DNA of 64,000 nt. Source: Pedobacter sp. MC2016-05 (GTDB lineage: Bacteria > Bacteroidota > Bacteroidia > Sphingobacteriales > Sphingobacteriaceae). The notes under the pieces were generated by a model, which was not told the DNA's origin, made no database searches, and saw nothing but the letters and a program-made list of their open reading frames with translations. Location of the stretch: the NCBI RefSeq assembly GCF_026239735.1, contig NZ_JAPIVT010000001.1:310001-374000 (forward strand), in the 5' to 3' direction. The position numbers were made by a program, and so were the translations under genes. This document shows, one piece after another, positions 1 through 6,991 of this stretch (within the stretch, counting starts at the first letter, position 1; every line of letters begins with the position of its first letter).

Positions 1-77
1 AAATAATTAGCCAGCAAGGATAAAGCATCATCGCCTAGTACACTAAATAATTTGATATTTTTTAATTTCTCTTGCAA
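1..77 (-). CDS. N-terminal fragment of a probable Crp/Fnr-type (cNMP-binding domain) regulator, cut by the window edge
   Basis: Reading the minus strand from a TTG at 77 gives about 25 open codons running off the left edge. The peptide contains KNIKLFSVLGDDALSLLA, which resembles the first helix of cyclic-nucleotide-binding domains of Crp/Fnr regulators (pattern L-K-x-I-x-L-F-S-x-L-x-x-x-A-L-x-x-L-A). An in-frame TAA lies just upstream (93-95 region), so TTG is the only visible start. A TAGCTTTA box, close to the Bacteroidetes -7 element TAnnTTTG, sits upstream at about 97-104 on the same strand. The fragment is short, so the family call is an inference from one motif. Confidence 0.4.
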   Translation of the reverse strand, partial: MQEKLKNIKLFSVLGDDALSLLANY

Positions 78-212
78 ATCGTGAAGTAATTAAATAAAGC
101 TATAATTTTTTTTGGGCAAGCCTGTAACCTGATTAAAATTTATGTAGTCATAATGCACAGAACACGGTTCAGTAAAAGATAAATAAATTATTAACATTTA
201 AAATACAACACC

Positions 213-578
213 ATGCTAGGTATATTAGTTCCAATTTCACTTTTTTTAGGCGCATTCGCGATGATATTCGGAATCCGCTATTTATCAAACAAAGAAAAAA
301 TGGCCATGATCGAAAGAGGAATCGATCCAGGCGTACAACGGGCCACCCCAAAACCATTTTTGAGTTTAAAATTTGGTTTGCTTTTTATGGGTTTAGGTGT
401 AGGATTATTAGTTGCTTTATTTACCGTTAGAGGCGTTTTCGGCAGCGATATGACAAATGGTGAAATCAGCCAGTCGGTGGCCATTTATTTTGGCTGCATC
501 GGAATCTTCGGCGGCTTAGGTTTAATCATTTCATACGTCATCGAGAAGAAATGGTTAGATCAGGAAGCTTCTAAGTAA
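213..578 (+). CDS. Small membrane protein, DUF6249-like
   Basis: A 121-residue protein with three predicted membrane segments: about residues 2-22, 52-72 and 88-110. A short conserved-looking cytoplasmic stretch, KEKMAMIERGIDPG, follows the first segment. This 'K-x-x-M-A-x-I-E-R-G' pattern with the two later helices is typical of the DUF6249/DUF6449-type inner-membrane proteins common in Bacteroidetes, often found near ECF sigma factors; no sigma factor is adjacent here. The start ATG at 213 is preceded by an A/T-rich leader without a clear Shine-Dalgarno, as is usual in this phylum. Biochemical function is unknown. A long repeat hairpin ending in a T tract follows at 598-669 and may end its transcript. 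Confidence 0.75.
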   Translation: MLGILVPISLFLGAFAMIFGIRYLSNKEKMAMIERGIDPGVQRATPKPFLSLKFGLLFMGLGVGLLVALFTVRGVFGSDMTNGEISQSVAIYFGCIGIFGGLGLIISYVIEKKWLDQEASK

Positions 579-597
579 TTTATTGCTAAAAGTTTTT

Positions 598-735
598 CTC
601 CCGCAGATACGCTGAATTTTGCAGATTTTGTTCTGCGTGAATCTGTGAGATCAGCGGGAGCTTTTTTTTGGCAGCAATATCTTAAGCCATATTTTTTTCT
701 CCCGCAGATTACACGGGTTTTCGTAGATTTTTCTT
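598..735. repeat. Two copies of a CTCCCGCAGAT intergenic repeat; the first forms a terminator-like hairpin
   Basis: CTCCCGC at 598-604 pairs with GCGGGAG at 654-660, enclosing AGAT/ATC extensions and an inner GCAGA...TCTGC dyad; the 3' arm runs into CTTTTTTTT at 661-669. A second partial copy begins with the same CTCCCGCAGAT word at about 699-709 and continues to about 735. Words such as CTGCGTGAATCTGTGA resemble a short palindromic intergenic repeat that I recall from many Flavobacteria and Sphingobacteria. Copy number elsewhere in this genome cannot be judged from the window. The first copy may act as the terminator of the upstream small membrane gene. Confidence 0.55.
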
Positions 736-837
736 GAAATAATCCACGACAAATTATTATCAATCTGTTTATAGCAAACATAAATTGCATCTTTTGCAAA
801 CGTTTCGCCTAATAATTACCTACAGGAAACTGATTAA

Positions 838-1263
838 CTAAGTCGGTTTATTTATTACCGCAACAGTGAGTCTGCTGATACAGCTCATTTTACCGCGATC
901 GTTAAAAAGCTTAATATCCCAAATATGGGTTTTGGCACCAATATGAATGGGCGTACACATACCTTTAACCAAACCGCTTTTTAAAGGGCGCAAGTGATTT
1001 GCATTTACCTCTAACCCCACGGCAACGTACTTTTCAGGATCAATAAGCATGTAAGATGCGATACTTCCTAATGTTTCTGCCAAAACAACCGATGCTCCAC
1101 CATGTAAAATTCCTGCAGGCTGGTGTGTGCGTTCATCAACAGGCATCGTCCCCTCGATAAAATCATCACCAATTTTGGTAAATTCGATACCCAACAATGC
1201 ACCAATATGGTTTTTTGGTCGGCCATTCAGTTCCTCAACGGTAAAATCTCTAAACCACTTCAT
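838..1263 (-). CDS. Hotdog-fold acyl-CoA thioesterase, PaaI-like
   Basis: A 141-residue single hotdog domain. The signature HGGASVVLAETLGS (His54-Gly-Gly, Glu63) is the active-site loop and central helix of the PaaI/YbgC-like thioesterases, followed by the conserved strand VGLEVNANHLRP. It should hydrolyse an acyl- or aroyl-CoA in the cytoplasm. Such proteins are often annotated as 1,4-dihydroxy-2-naphthoyl-CoA hydrolase (MenI), but this window carries futalosine-route genes (mqnB, mqnD at 58.9-60.4 kb), so a MenI role is unlikely. Its start overlaps the end of the upstream DinB gene by 14 nt, so translation is probably coupled. Confidence 0.85.
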   Translation of the reverse strand: MKWFRDFTVEELNGRPKNHIGALLGIEFTKIGDDFIEGTMPVDERTHQPAGILHGGASVVLAETLGSIASYMLIDPEKYVAVGLEVNANHLRPLKSGLVKGMCTPIHIGAKTHIWDIKLFNDRGKMSCISRLTVAVINKPT

Positions 1264-1759
1264 AACGTTCTGCTAAAACTCCAACATGATGAATAATATG
1301 ACCGGCAGCTATAAATAAGATCGATTTTACACTGATTTCTCTGGTTGAGGCAATTCCCTTTCTGTTCAATTCTGTATCGTTTAAGCTTTTGAAAAAGTAA
1401 AGGTTCGCTTTTCTTAAAGCAGAAAACTCTTCGATCATGTCTTCATAGTTGCGTTCATCGAAGCGGGCATTTGCTACGTATTCATCTTCGTCAAAACCCG
1501 GTAATTGCTGCGCTTCATTTCTGGCGAAAGCGGTCATCCGGTAAACAAAAATCCTTTCGCAATCTATAATATGGCCAAGCATTTCTTTTACCGTCCACTT
1601 GCCATCGGCGTAAGCAAAATTTTCGTTGTTTTTATTTCTTTCGAACAAAGCTGGTATGGTGAAAACCTGTTCTTCTAAAACGTCAATAATATCGCCATTC
1701 ACTTTGCTGATATAGGTTTCGCCCCAGGCAGGGTATTCGTTAGGTTGTGGTCGGTTCAT
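1250..1759 (-). CDS. DinB-family (YfiT/DUF664-like) metalloprotein
   Basis: A 169-residue four-helix-bundle protein. The presumed metal triad is visible: His63 in LGHIIDCERI and His154/His158 in GHIIHHVGVLAERY. WTVKEMLGHIIDCERIFVYRM is the typical DinB helix. Members bind Zn or Ni and include thiol-dependent transferases (bacillithiol or mycothiol families), but most are uncharacterised; no substrate can be assigned. The gene overlaps the upstream kinase by 20 nt and the downstream thioesterase by 14 nt, making a tight three-gene unit. The physiological link between the three is not evident from sequence. Confidence 0.85.
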   Translation of the reverse strand: MNRPQPNEYPAWGETYISKVNGDIIDVLEEQVFTIPALFERNKNNENFAYADGKWTVKEMLGHIIDCERIFVYRMTAFARNEAQQLPGFDEDEYVANARFDERNYEDMIEEFSALRKANLYFFKSLNDTELNRKGIASTREISVKSILFIAAGHIIHHVGVLAERYEVV

Positions 1760-2945
1760 ATCTTAAACTGCTTTTTAAAATAATTCTGAAGGTTGTTCCT
1801 TTGCCGAGCTCAGATTCTTTTACAAAAATTTCGCCGCTATGGTAATTCTCAACAATCCTTTTAGTAAGTGATAAACCAAGTCCCCAGCCACGTTTACGAG
1901 TGGTATAACCCGGTTGGAAAACGGCATCAAATTTCGACCGTGGAATACCTTTTCCACTATCCGTAACATCGATAAAAACCTGTTCTTTTGCCAGGTTCTC
2001 GATTATATTTACCGAAATCGATCCTTCATTTTCAATGGCATTAGCTGCATTTTTCAAGAGGTTTTCAATCACCCAATCAAACAGTGGCACATTCAATAAG
2101 GCTCTTACCTGTTCGTCGCCGGTAATACTAAATTTCACTTTATCGGATGTCCTGACTTTGAAATACCTGATAAAGTCGCTGATTACGATGTAAACAGTAT
2201 GATCCTCCAGTATAGGTTTCGATCCAATCTTAGAGAAACGGTCGGTAATAATTTCCAGTCGTTTGATATCATTTTCCATCTCAGCAATGAGCGGGTCGTC
2301 TTCTGCATCAAATTTGGATTTCATTAATTCGACCCATGCCATGAGCGAGGATATGGGGGTGCCGAGCTGGTGAGCAGTTTCCTTTGCTAAGCCTACCCAA
2401 ACATGATCTTGCTCGTCTTTTCGGGCAGAGCTAAAGGCGGTATAAGCGGTTAACAGGAAAAGAAAAATTACACCCATTTGGATGTAAGGGAAATATCGAA
2501 GCTGTGTGAGGATAAATGAATCTTTGTAGTAAACCAACTTTTTGTCTCCAAAAATATTCATGGTCTCTGGCTTATGCTGACGTTTCATTTGAGCCAATTG
2601 TCTTACAAAATATAAACTATCGTAAACCAGTTTATCATTACCAGGATAAAAGGTTTTGGTGCTATCAAGTCCGAAATAAGCAGAGATAAAATCAGCAGAA
2701 TCGGCTACGATCACAGGTAATTTATTATTGTTTCTTACGCTTTCCACAACAACTCTAAAGTCATCATTATCCATGAGTAACATTGACCGCTCAGTAACCT
2801 TCACCCAAAGTTGAAACTGATTTGCTTCCTCACGTTCCATTTTTTTCACAAAAGAATCGGTGTAAAACACTGAAGCAATGCCGATTAGAATGGCAAATAT
2901 GAGGAGGAAAAACTTCCAGCGGCGTTTCTTTTGATAAGGGTTCAT
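1740..2945 (-). CDS. Membrane sensor histidine kinase, no adjacent response regulator
   Basis: A 401-residue kinase. There is one TM helix at about 12-29, an extracytoplasmic domain of about 120 residues, and a second TM at about 153-172. The dimerisation box is ETAHQLGTPISSLMAW with His192 as phospho-acceptor; the HQLGTP form is common in a NtrY-like Bacteroidetes subgroup instead of the classical HELRTP. ATP-binding motifs follow: N box LLKNAANAIE, G1 DSGKGIP, and G2 GWGLGLSLTKRIVE. It diverges from gltX and heads an overlapping unit with DinB and a thioesterase. No response regulator is nearby, so it is an orphan and its partner must be encoded elsewhere. Confidence 0.9.
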   Translation of the reverse strand: MNPYQKKRRWKFFLLIFAILIGIASVFYTDSFVKKMEREEANQFQLWVKVTERSMLLMDNDDFRVVVESVRNNNKLPVIVADSADFISAYFGLDSTKTFYPGNDKLVYDSLYFVRQLAQMKRQHKPETMNIFGDKKLVYYKDSFILTQLRYFPYIQMGVIFLFLLTAYTAFSSARKDEQDHVWVGLAKETAHQLGTPISSLMAWVELMKSKFDAEDDPLIAEMENDIKRLEIITDRFSKIGSKPILEDHTVYIVISDFIRYFKVRTSDKVKFSITGDEQVRALLNVPLFDWVIENLLKNAANAIENEGSISVNIIENLAKEQVFIDVTDSGKGIPRSKFDAVFQPGYTTRKRGWGLGLSLTKRIVENYHSGEIFVKESELGKGTTFRIILKSSLRYEPTTT

Positions 2946-2995
2946 GCTTTAGATGGGCAAATTACAATAACAAAACGAAAAATTCGCAAAAACTG

Positions 2996-3003
2996 TATCT
3001 TTG
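2996..3003 (+). promoter_or_regulatory. Bacteroidetes-type -7 box for gltX
   Basis: TATCTTTG is an exact match to the Bacteroidetes primary-sigma -7 consensus TAnnTTTG, 75 nt before the gltX start. No clear TTTG is seen at the -33 position. The leader between it and the ATG contains the dyad GCGATAAGCG (3027-3036) / CGCTAATCGC (3044-3053) with one mismatch. Confidence 0.5.
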
Positions 3004-3078
3004 TACCGTCATGCGTTTTGCGTATGGCGATAAGCGTTTGAACCGCTAATCGCTTAACGCCAACCGCTCAACAAGCCA

Positions 3079-4590
3079 ATGATGGATAAGAAAGTTAGAG
3101 TTAGATTTGCCCCAAGCCCAACCGGAGGACTGCATTTAGGCGGTGTACGTACGGCGTTGTTTAATTATTTGTTCGCAAAAAAGAATCATGGAACCTTCGT
3201 GCTTCGGGTAGAAGATACCGATCAGAATCGTTTTGTAGAAGGTGCAGAACAGTATATCGTTGATTGTTTAAACTGGTGTGGCATTGCTCCAGATGAAAGT
3301 CCGCAGAATCCTGGAGTTTATGGACCTTACCGCCAGAGCGAGCGCAAACCAAGCTATAGAAAGTTTGCCGAACAATTAATTAGCGATGGCTATGCCTATT
3401 ACGCCTTTGATACTCCTGAAGAACTGGAGGCGAAACGGAAAGAGCTTCTAAACTTCCAATATGGGCAGGCTACCCGGATGCAAATGCGCAATTCATTAAC
3501 CTTAACCATTAGTGAGGTTGAAGATCTATTGGCTTCAAAAACGCCTCATGTGATTAGACTAAAGGTGCCTGAAGATGAAATTGTTCATTTTAATGATTTA
3601 ATTCGGGGTGATGTAAGTTTTGAAACTTCATTGGTTGATGATAAAGTTTTATTAAAAGCAGATGGTATGCCGACGTATCATTTGGCGGTTGTGGTAGATG
3701 ATAAAGCGATGGAAATTTCTCACGCTTTTCGTGGCGAAGAATGGTTACCATCGGCACCAATTCATATTTTGCTGTGGAAATATTTAGGTTGGGAAGCTGA
3801 TATGCCAGCTTGGGCCCATTTACCTTTAATCCTTAAGCCAGATGGACATGGAAAATTAAGCAAACGCGATGGCGACCGTTTAGGTTTCCCGGTGTATGCT
3901 ATGAACTGGACGGACCCTAAAACTGGCGATGTAACCAAAGGTTTTAAAGAGATGGGTTTCCTGCCAGAGGCTTTCGTTAATATGCTGGCTTTATTAGGCT
4001 GGAATGACGGCACAGATCAGGAGCTTTTCTCGTTAAAAGAATTGGAAGAAAAATTTTCGATAGAGAGAATAAGTAAAGCAGGAGCGAAGTTCGATTTCGA
4101 AAAGGCCAAATGGTACAATCACGAATGGATCAAGCAGTCGCCTGTGGCCAGTTTACAGTTACCAGTTAAAGCTGAGCTGCAAAAAGCGGGCATTGAAGTT
4201 CAGGATGATCATTTTTTAAATACGATTATCGATTTAATTAAAGATCGTTGTACACTGTTGCCTGATTTTGTGGCGCAAAGCGGATATTTTTTTGCTGCCC
4301 CGAGCCAATACGATGAGCAAGCAGTTAAACCAAAATGGACTCCAGAAAAAGCTGAATTCTTTAATGCTTTTGCAGAAAAACTGGCTTTAACTGATGCTGC
4401 TAGTGAAGAAGTAGCTTTTAAAGCATTGGCTGAAGAAAAAGGTTTTAAGCCTGGCGAACTGATGTTGCCATTCCGTGTAATGTTGGTTGGTGGTAAGTTT
4501 GGTCCTGGTGTTTTTGATATTGCTGTACTGTTGGGTGTAGAAGAAACTAAGGCTAGAATTGCAAAAGCAATTGCAGTGTTTAGTAACTAG
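3079..4590 (+). CDS. gltX: Glutamyl-tRNA synthetase
   Basis: A 503-residue class I aminoacyl-tRNA synthetase that charges tRNA-Glu with glutamate. The HIGH-type signature is PSPTGGLHLGG (residues 12-22) and the KMSKS-type loop is KLSKRDG (about 256-262). The catalytic fold also shows RVEDTD and HAFRGEEWLPS, and is followed by the helical anticodon-binding domain. Length is normal for the family. Two adjacent ATGs (3079 and 3082) are possible starts. A clean rho-independent terminator follows, so the gene is probably monocistronic. A TATCTTTG promoter box lies upstream. Confidence 0.98.
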   Translation: MMDKKVRVRFAPSPTGGLHLGGVRTALFNYLFAKKNHGTFVLRVEDTDQNRFVEGAEQYIVDCLNWCGIAPDESPQNPGVYGPYRQSERKPSYRKFAEQLISDGYAYYAFDTPEELEAKRKELLNFQYGQATRMQMRNSLTLTISEVEDLLASKTPHVIRLKVPEDEIVHFNDLIRGDVSFETSLVDDKVLLKADGMPTYHLAVVVDDKAMEISHAFRGEEWLPSAPIHILLWKYLGWEADMPAWAHLPLILKPDGHGKLSKRDGDRLGFPVYAMNWTDPKTGDVTKGFKEMGFLPEAFVNMLALLGWNDGTDQELFSLKELEEKFSIERISKAGAKFDFEKAKWYNHEWIKQSPVASLQLPVKAELQKAGIEVQDDHFLNTIIDLIKDRCTLLPDFVAQSGYFFAAPSQYDEQAVKPKWTPEKAEFFNAFAEKLALTDAASEEVAFKALAEEKGFKPGELMLPFRVMLVGGKFGPGVFDIAVLLGVEETKARIAKAIAVFSN

Positions 4591-4609
4591 ATTAAAAGAT
4601 ACGATGTGT

Positions 4610-4637
4610 AAGCCAGGGAGAAATTTCTGGCTTTTTT
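4610..4637 (+). terminator. Rho-independent terminator of gltX
   Basis: AAGCCAG (4610-4616) pairs with CTGGCTT (4627-4633), followed by a T-rich tail (4632-4637). It starts 19 nt after the gltX stop codon. Confidence 0.8.
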
Positions 4638-4740
4638 ATTCCATCAAAACCTAAAAGAATAAATCAGGAAAATAATTTCTACTTTAGTCTAACAATTAAC
4701 TATGGTTTAAGGTTATTCATAAAATCAAAAATTTAAAAAT

Positions 4741-5577
4741 ATGCAGTGGTTCGGAAAAGGTAGCAGCAACATGGAAGATGGTAGAAGCGGAGGTGGTGGT
4801 AAAACCATTCTTGGCGGAGGTATCGGTATCGTTGTAGTTATACTCGGTTTAATTTTCGGGAAGGACTTAAGTGGTGTAGTGAGCCAGCTTCCAACTTCAC
4901 AAGGTACAGAAGAAGTTAAGCAAGGCGTTCCGGCAAATGATCCACAGGCGGTTTTCGTTTCTGGCGTGTTAGAATCTACCGAGCAGGTATGGGATAAAGA
5001 ATTTCAGGCCATGGGAAAACAATACGAATATCCAAAGCTGAGGTTGTTTAGAGATGGTGTGCAAACTGCATGTGGAAATGCAAGTTCGAACGTGGGTCCG
5101 TTTTACTGCCCCGGCGATCAGAAAGTGTACATCGATTTATCATTTTATGATGATTTAAAAAACCGTTTTGGTGCTGCTGGCGATTTCGCTCAAGCTTATG
5201 TAATTGCACATGAGGTTGGCCATCACGTTCAAAATTTGCTGGGCATTTCTGCAAAGCTTGATGAAGCCCGCGGTCAGGTTAGCGAGAAAGAATATAACCG
5301 TTTATCAGTAAAATTAGAATTACAGGCCGATTTCTTTGCTGGATTATGGGCACATCATGCTCAAAACCTTAAAGATTTTAAGCTGGAAGAAGGTGATATT
5401 GAAGAAGCCCTTACAGCAGCAAATGCTATCGGCGACGATAAATTACAGAAGCAAGCCACTGGAGATGTTCAGCCAGATTCTTTTACTCATGGTACTTCAC
5501 AACAACGTATGTTTTGGTTTAAAAAAGGTTTCGAAACAGGCGATTTTAACCAGGGCGATACTTTTAATCAGCTCTAG
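4741..5577 (+). CDS. Neutral zinc metallopeptidase, YpfJ family
   Basis: A 278-residue membrane-anchored protein of the zinc_peptidase (YpfJ) family. The N-terminal 20 residues are Gly/Ser-rich, followed by one TM helix at about 22-40. The metzincin-like zinc motif is HEVGHH (157-162), and a downstream helix, LELQADFFAGLWAHH, supplies the likely third ligand (Glu in the ELQAD motif). A conserved CGNASSNVGPFYCPGDQKVY segment precedes the active site. Length and architecture match full-length family members. The substrate is unknown. It stands alone between the gltX terminator and the signalling cluster. Confidence 0.9.
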   Translation: MQWFGKGSSNMEDGRSGGGGKTILGGGIGIVVVILGLIFGKDLSGVVSQLPTSQGTEEVKQGVPANDPQAVFVSGVLESTEQVWDKEFQAMGKQYEYPKLRLFRDGVQTACGNASSNVGPFYCPGDQKVYIDLSFYDDLKNRFGAAGDFAQAYVIAHEVGHHVQNLLGISAKLDEARGQVSEKEYNRLSVKLELQADFFAGLWAHHAQNLKDFKLEEGDIEEALTAANAIGDDKLQKQATGDVQPDSFTHGTSQQRMFWFKKGFETGDFNQGDTFNQL

Positions 5578-5647
5578 AGGTTATTGATAAAGGAAAGTTT
5601 AATAGCTGAAATTATTGGCCCACCTAAACCTGATCATAATAAAAAGA

Positions 5648-5668
5648 TCCCGGTTTTTTCAACCGGGA
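5648..5668. terminator. Hairpin in the spacer before the signalling cluster
   Basis: TCCCGGTT (5648-5655) and AACCGGGA (5661-5668) form a perfect 8-bp stem with a 5-nt loop. The A-rich flank is on the left side, so it looks like a terminator only when read on the minus strand; on the plus strand no T tract follows. It may still stop or attenuate transcription leaving the metallopeptidase gene. Confidence 0.45.
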
Positions 5669-5839
5669 CTTGAAATGGAGAGCAGGAATAAGTGTTAATT
5701 GTAGTAGTTTAAAACCTTTTCGAAAAAAAATTTTAAAAACCCAAAACCTTTTTAAAACTTTGTTGTTTGTCCCTAGTTAAGGAGATGCTGTCTCCAAACC
5801 AAACATAATTATCCTAGCTTCCTATTTGTTTTAATAAAG

Positions 5840-6973
5840 ATGATCCTTATAGTTGATGACAGACCAGAAAACCTCATTTCGTTACAGAAAGTACTACAGG
5901 CTCATAATTTTGAGGTAGACACGGCATCATCTGGAGAGGAAGCGTTAAAAAAGGTTTTAAAAAATAATTATGTGCTCATCATTCTGGATGTTCAAATGCC
6001 AGATATGGACGGTTTTGAAGTCGCCGAAGCCATTTCGGGATTTAGCAAGGCAAAAGACACTGCAATCATTTTTCTATCGGCAGTAAACACCGAACTTAAA
6101 TTTATAACCAAAGGATATTTAAGTGGGGGATTAGATTATATCATCAAGCCTGTTGATATCAATATCCTTTTACTTAAAATAAAGACTTTTTACCGCATTT
6201 ATGAGCAAAGTAGAAAGCTCAATGAGGTTCAAGAAGAGTTATTAAAAGAGATAGAATTTAGAAAACAGGCCGAACAGAAAAAGGACGAATTTATCAGTAT
6301 TGCCAGCCATGAGTTGAAAACCCCACTCACAAGCGTGAAAGGTTATATCCAACTATTGCAACGGAGCTTGAATAAGGACAACAAAGAAATGGCTCAAAAC
6401 CACTTGGAAAAAGCCAGTGTTCAGCTTGAAAAACTTAACGAATTGATCGTTGATTTATTGGATATTTCGAAGATTGAAAGTGGCAAGATGAAGTTTAATA
6501 TGCAAACCTTCTGTGCCGATAACATGGTTAACAATGCCATTGAAATGTTGCAACAATCTAATCCTGATTTTAAAATTACCAAGCTTGGCCAAACCAGCGA
6601 AAATATTTTTGGCGATGAAATGCGGTTGGAACAGGTAGTCATCAATTTTATAACCAACGCCATTAAATACGCGCCAGGTACTAACCAGGTAAACGTAACT
6701 ATCAATATTAGCGACGGGAAGCTTTACCTGGCAGTTAAAGATTTTGGAATAGGCATTTCCAGTGAGCAGCAGGACAAAATATTTGATAAATTTTACCGGG
6801 TTGAAGAAAATAGCCATCGGTTTAACGGCTTAGGTATTGGTCTGTACATTTGTGCAGAAATAATTAAACGTCATGGCGGTACTATTGGGGTAAATAGCGT
6901 GCCAGATGAAGGCTCCGAGTTCTATTTCATTATTCCAATAACAGAAGAAGAAATTCTGCAAAATCAAATCTAA
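5840..6973 (+). CDS. Cytoplasmic REC-HisKA-HATPase hybrid kinase
   Basis: A 377-residue soluble protein beginning with a receiver domain (about 1-118; acidic pocket DD at 6-7, phospho-acceptor Asp50 in IILDVQMP, Lys in IIKPVD). It continues with a short coiled linker and a HisKA/HATPase_c transmitter: His157 in ASHELKTPL, N box NFITNAIKYA, G1 DFGIGI, F box FDKFYRV, G2 GLGIGLYI. It has no membrane or PAS sensor, so its input is probably phosphoryl transfer or protein contact. First gene of a six-gene co-directional cluster, 18 nt upstream of the large hybrid kinase. Likely a relay component working with that kinase. Confidence 0.92.
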   Translation: MILIVDDRPENLISLQKVLQAHNFEVDTASSGEEALKKVLKNNYVLIILDVQMPDMDGFEVAEAISGFSKAKDTAIIFLSAVNTELKFITKGYLSGGLDYIIKPVDINILLLKIKTFYRIYEQSRKLNEVQEELLKEIEFRKQAEQKKDEFISIASHELKTPLTSVKGYIQLLQRSLNKDNKEMAQNHLEKASVQLEKLNELIVDLLDISKIESGKMKFNMQTFCADNMVNNAIEMLQQSNPDFKITKLGQTSENIFGDEMRLEQVVINFITNAIKYAPGTNQVNVTINISDGKLYLAVKDFGIGISSEQQDKIFDKFYRVEENSHRFNGLGIGLYICAEIIKRHGGTIGVNSVPDEGSEFYFIIPITEEEILQNQI

Positions 6974-6991
6974 TCATCTCCAAATTATAGA

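Noticed and set aside
5781..5795. GGAGA-TGCTG-TCTCC hairpin before the first hybrid kinase
   Set aside because: A 5-bp stem is too short to support a regulatory call.
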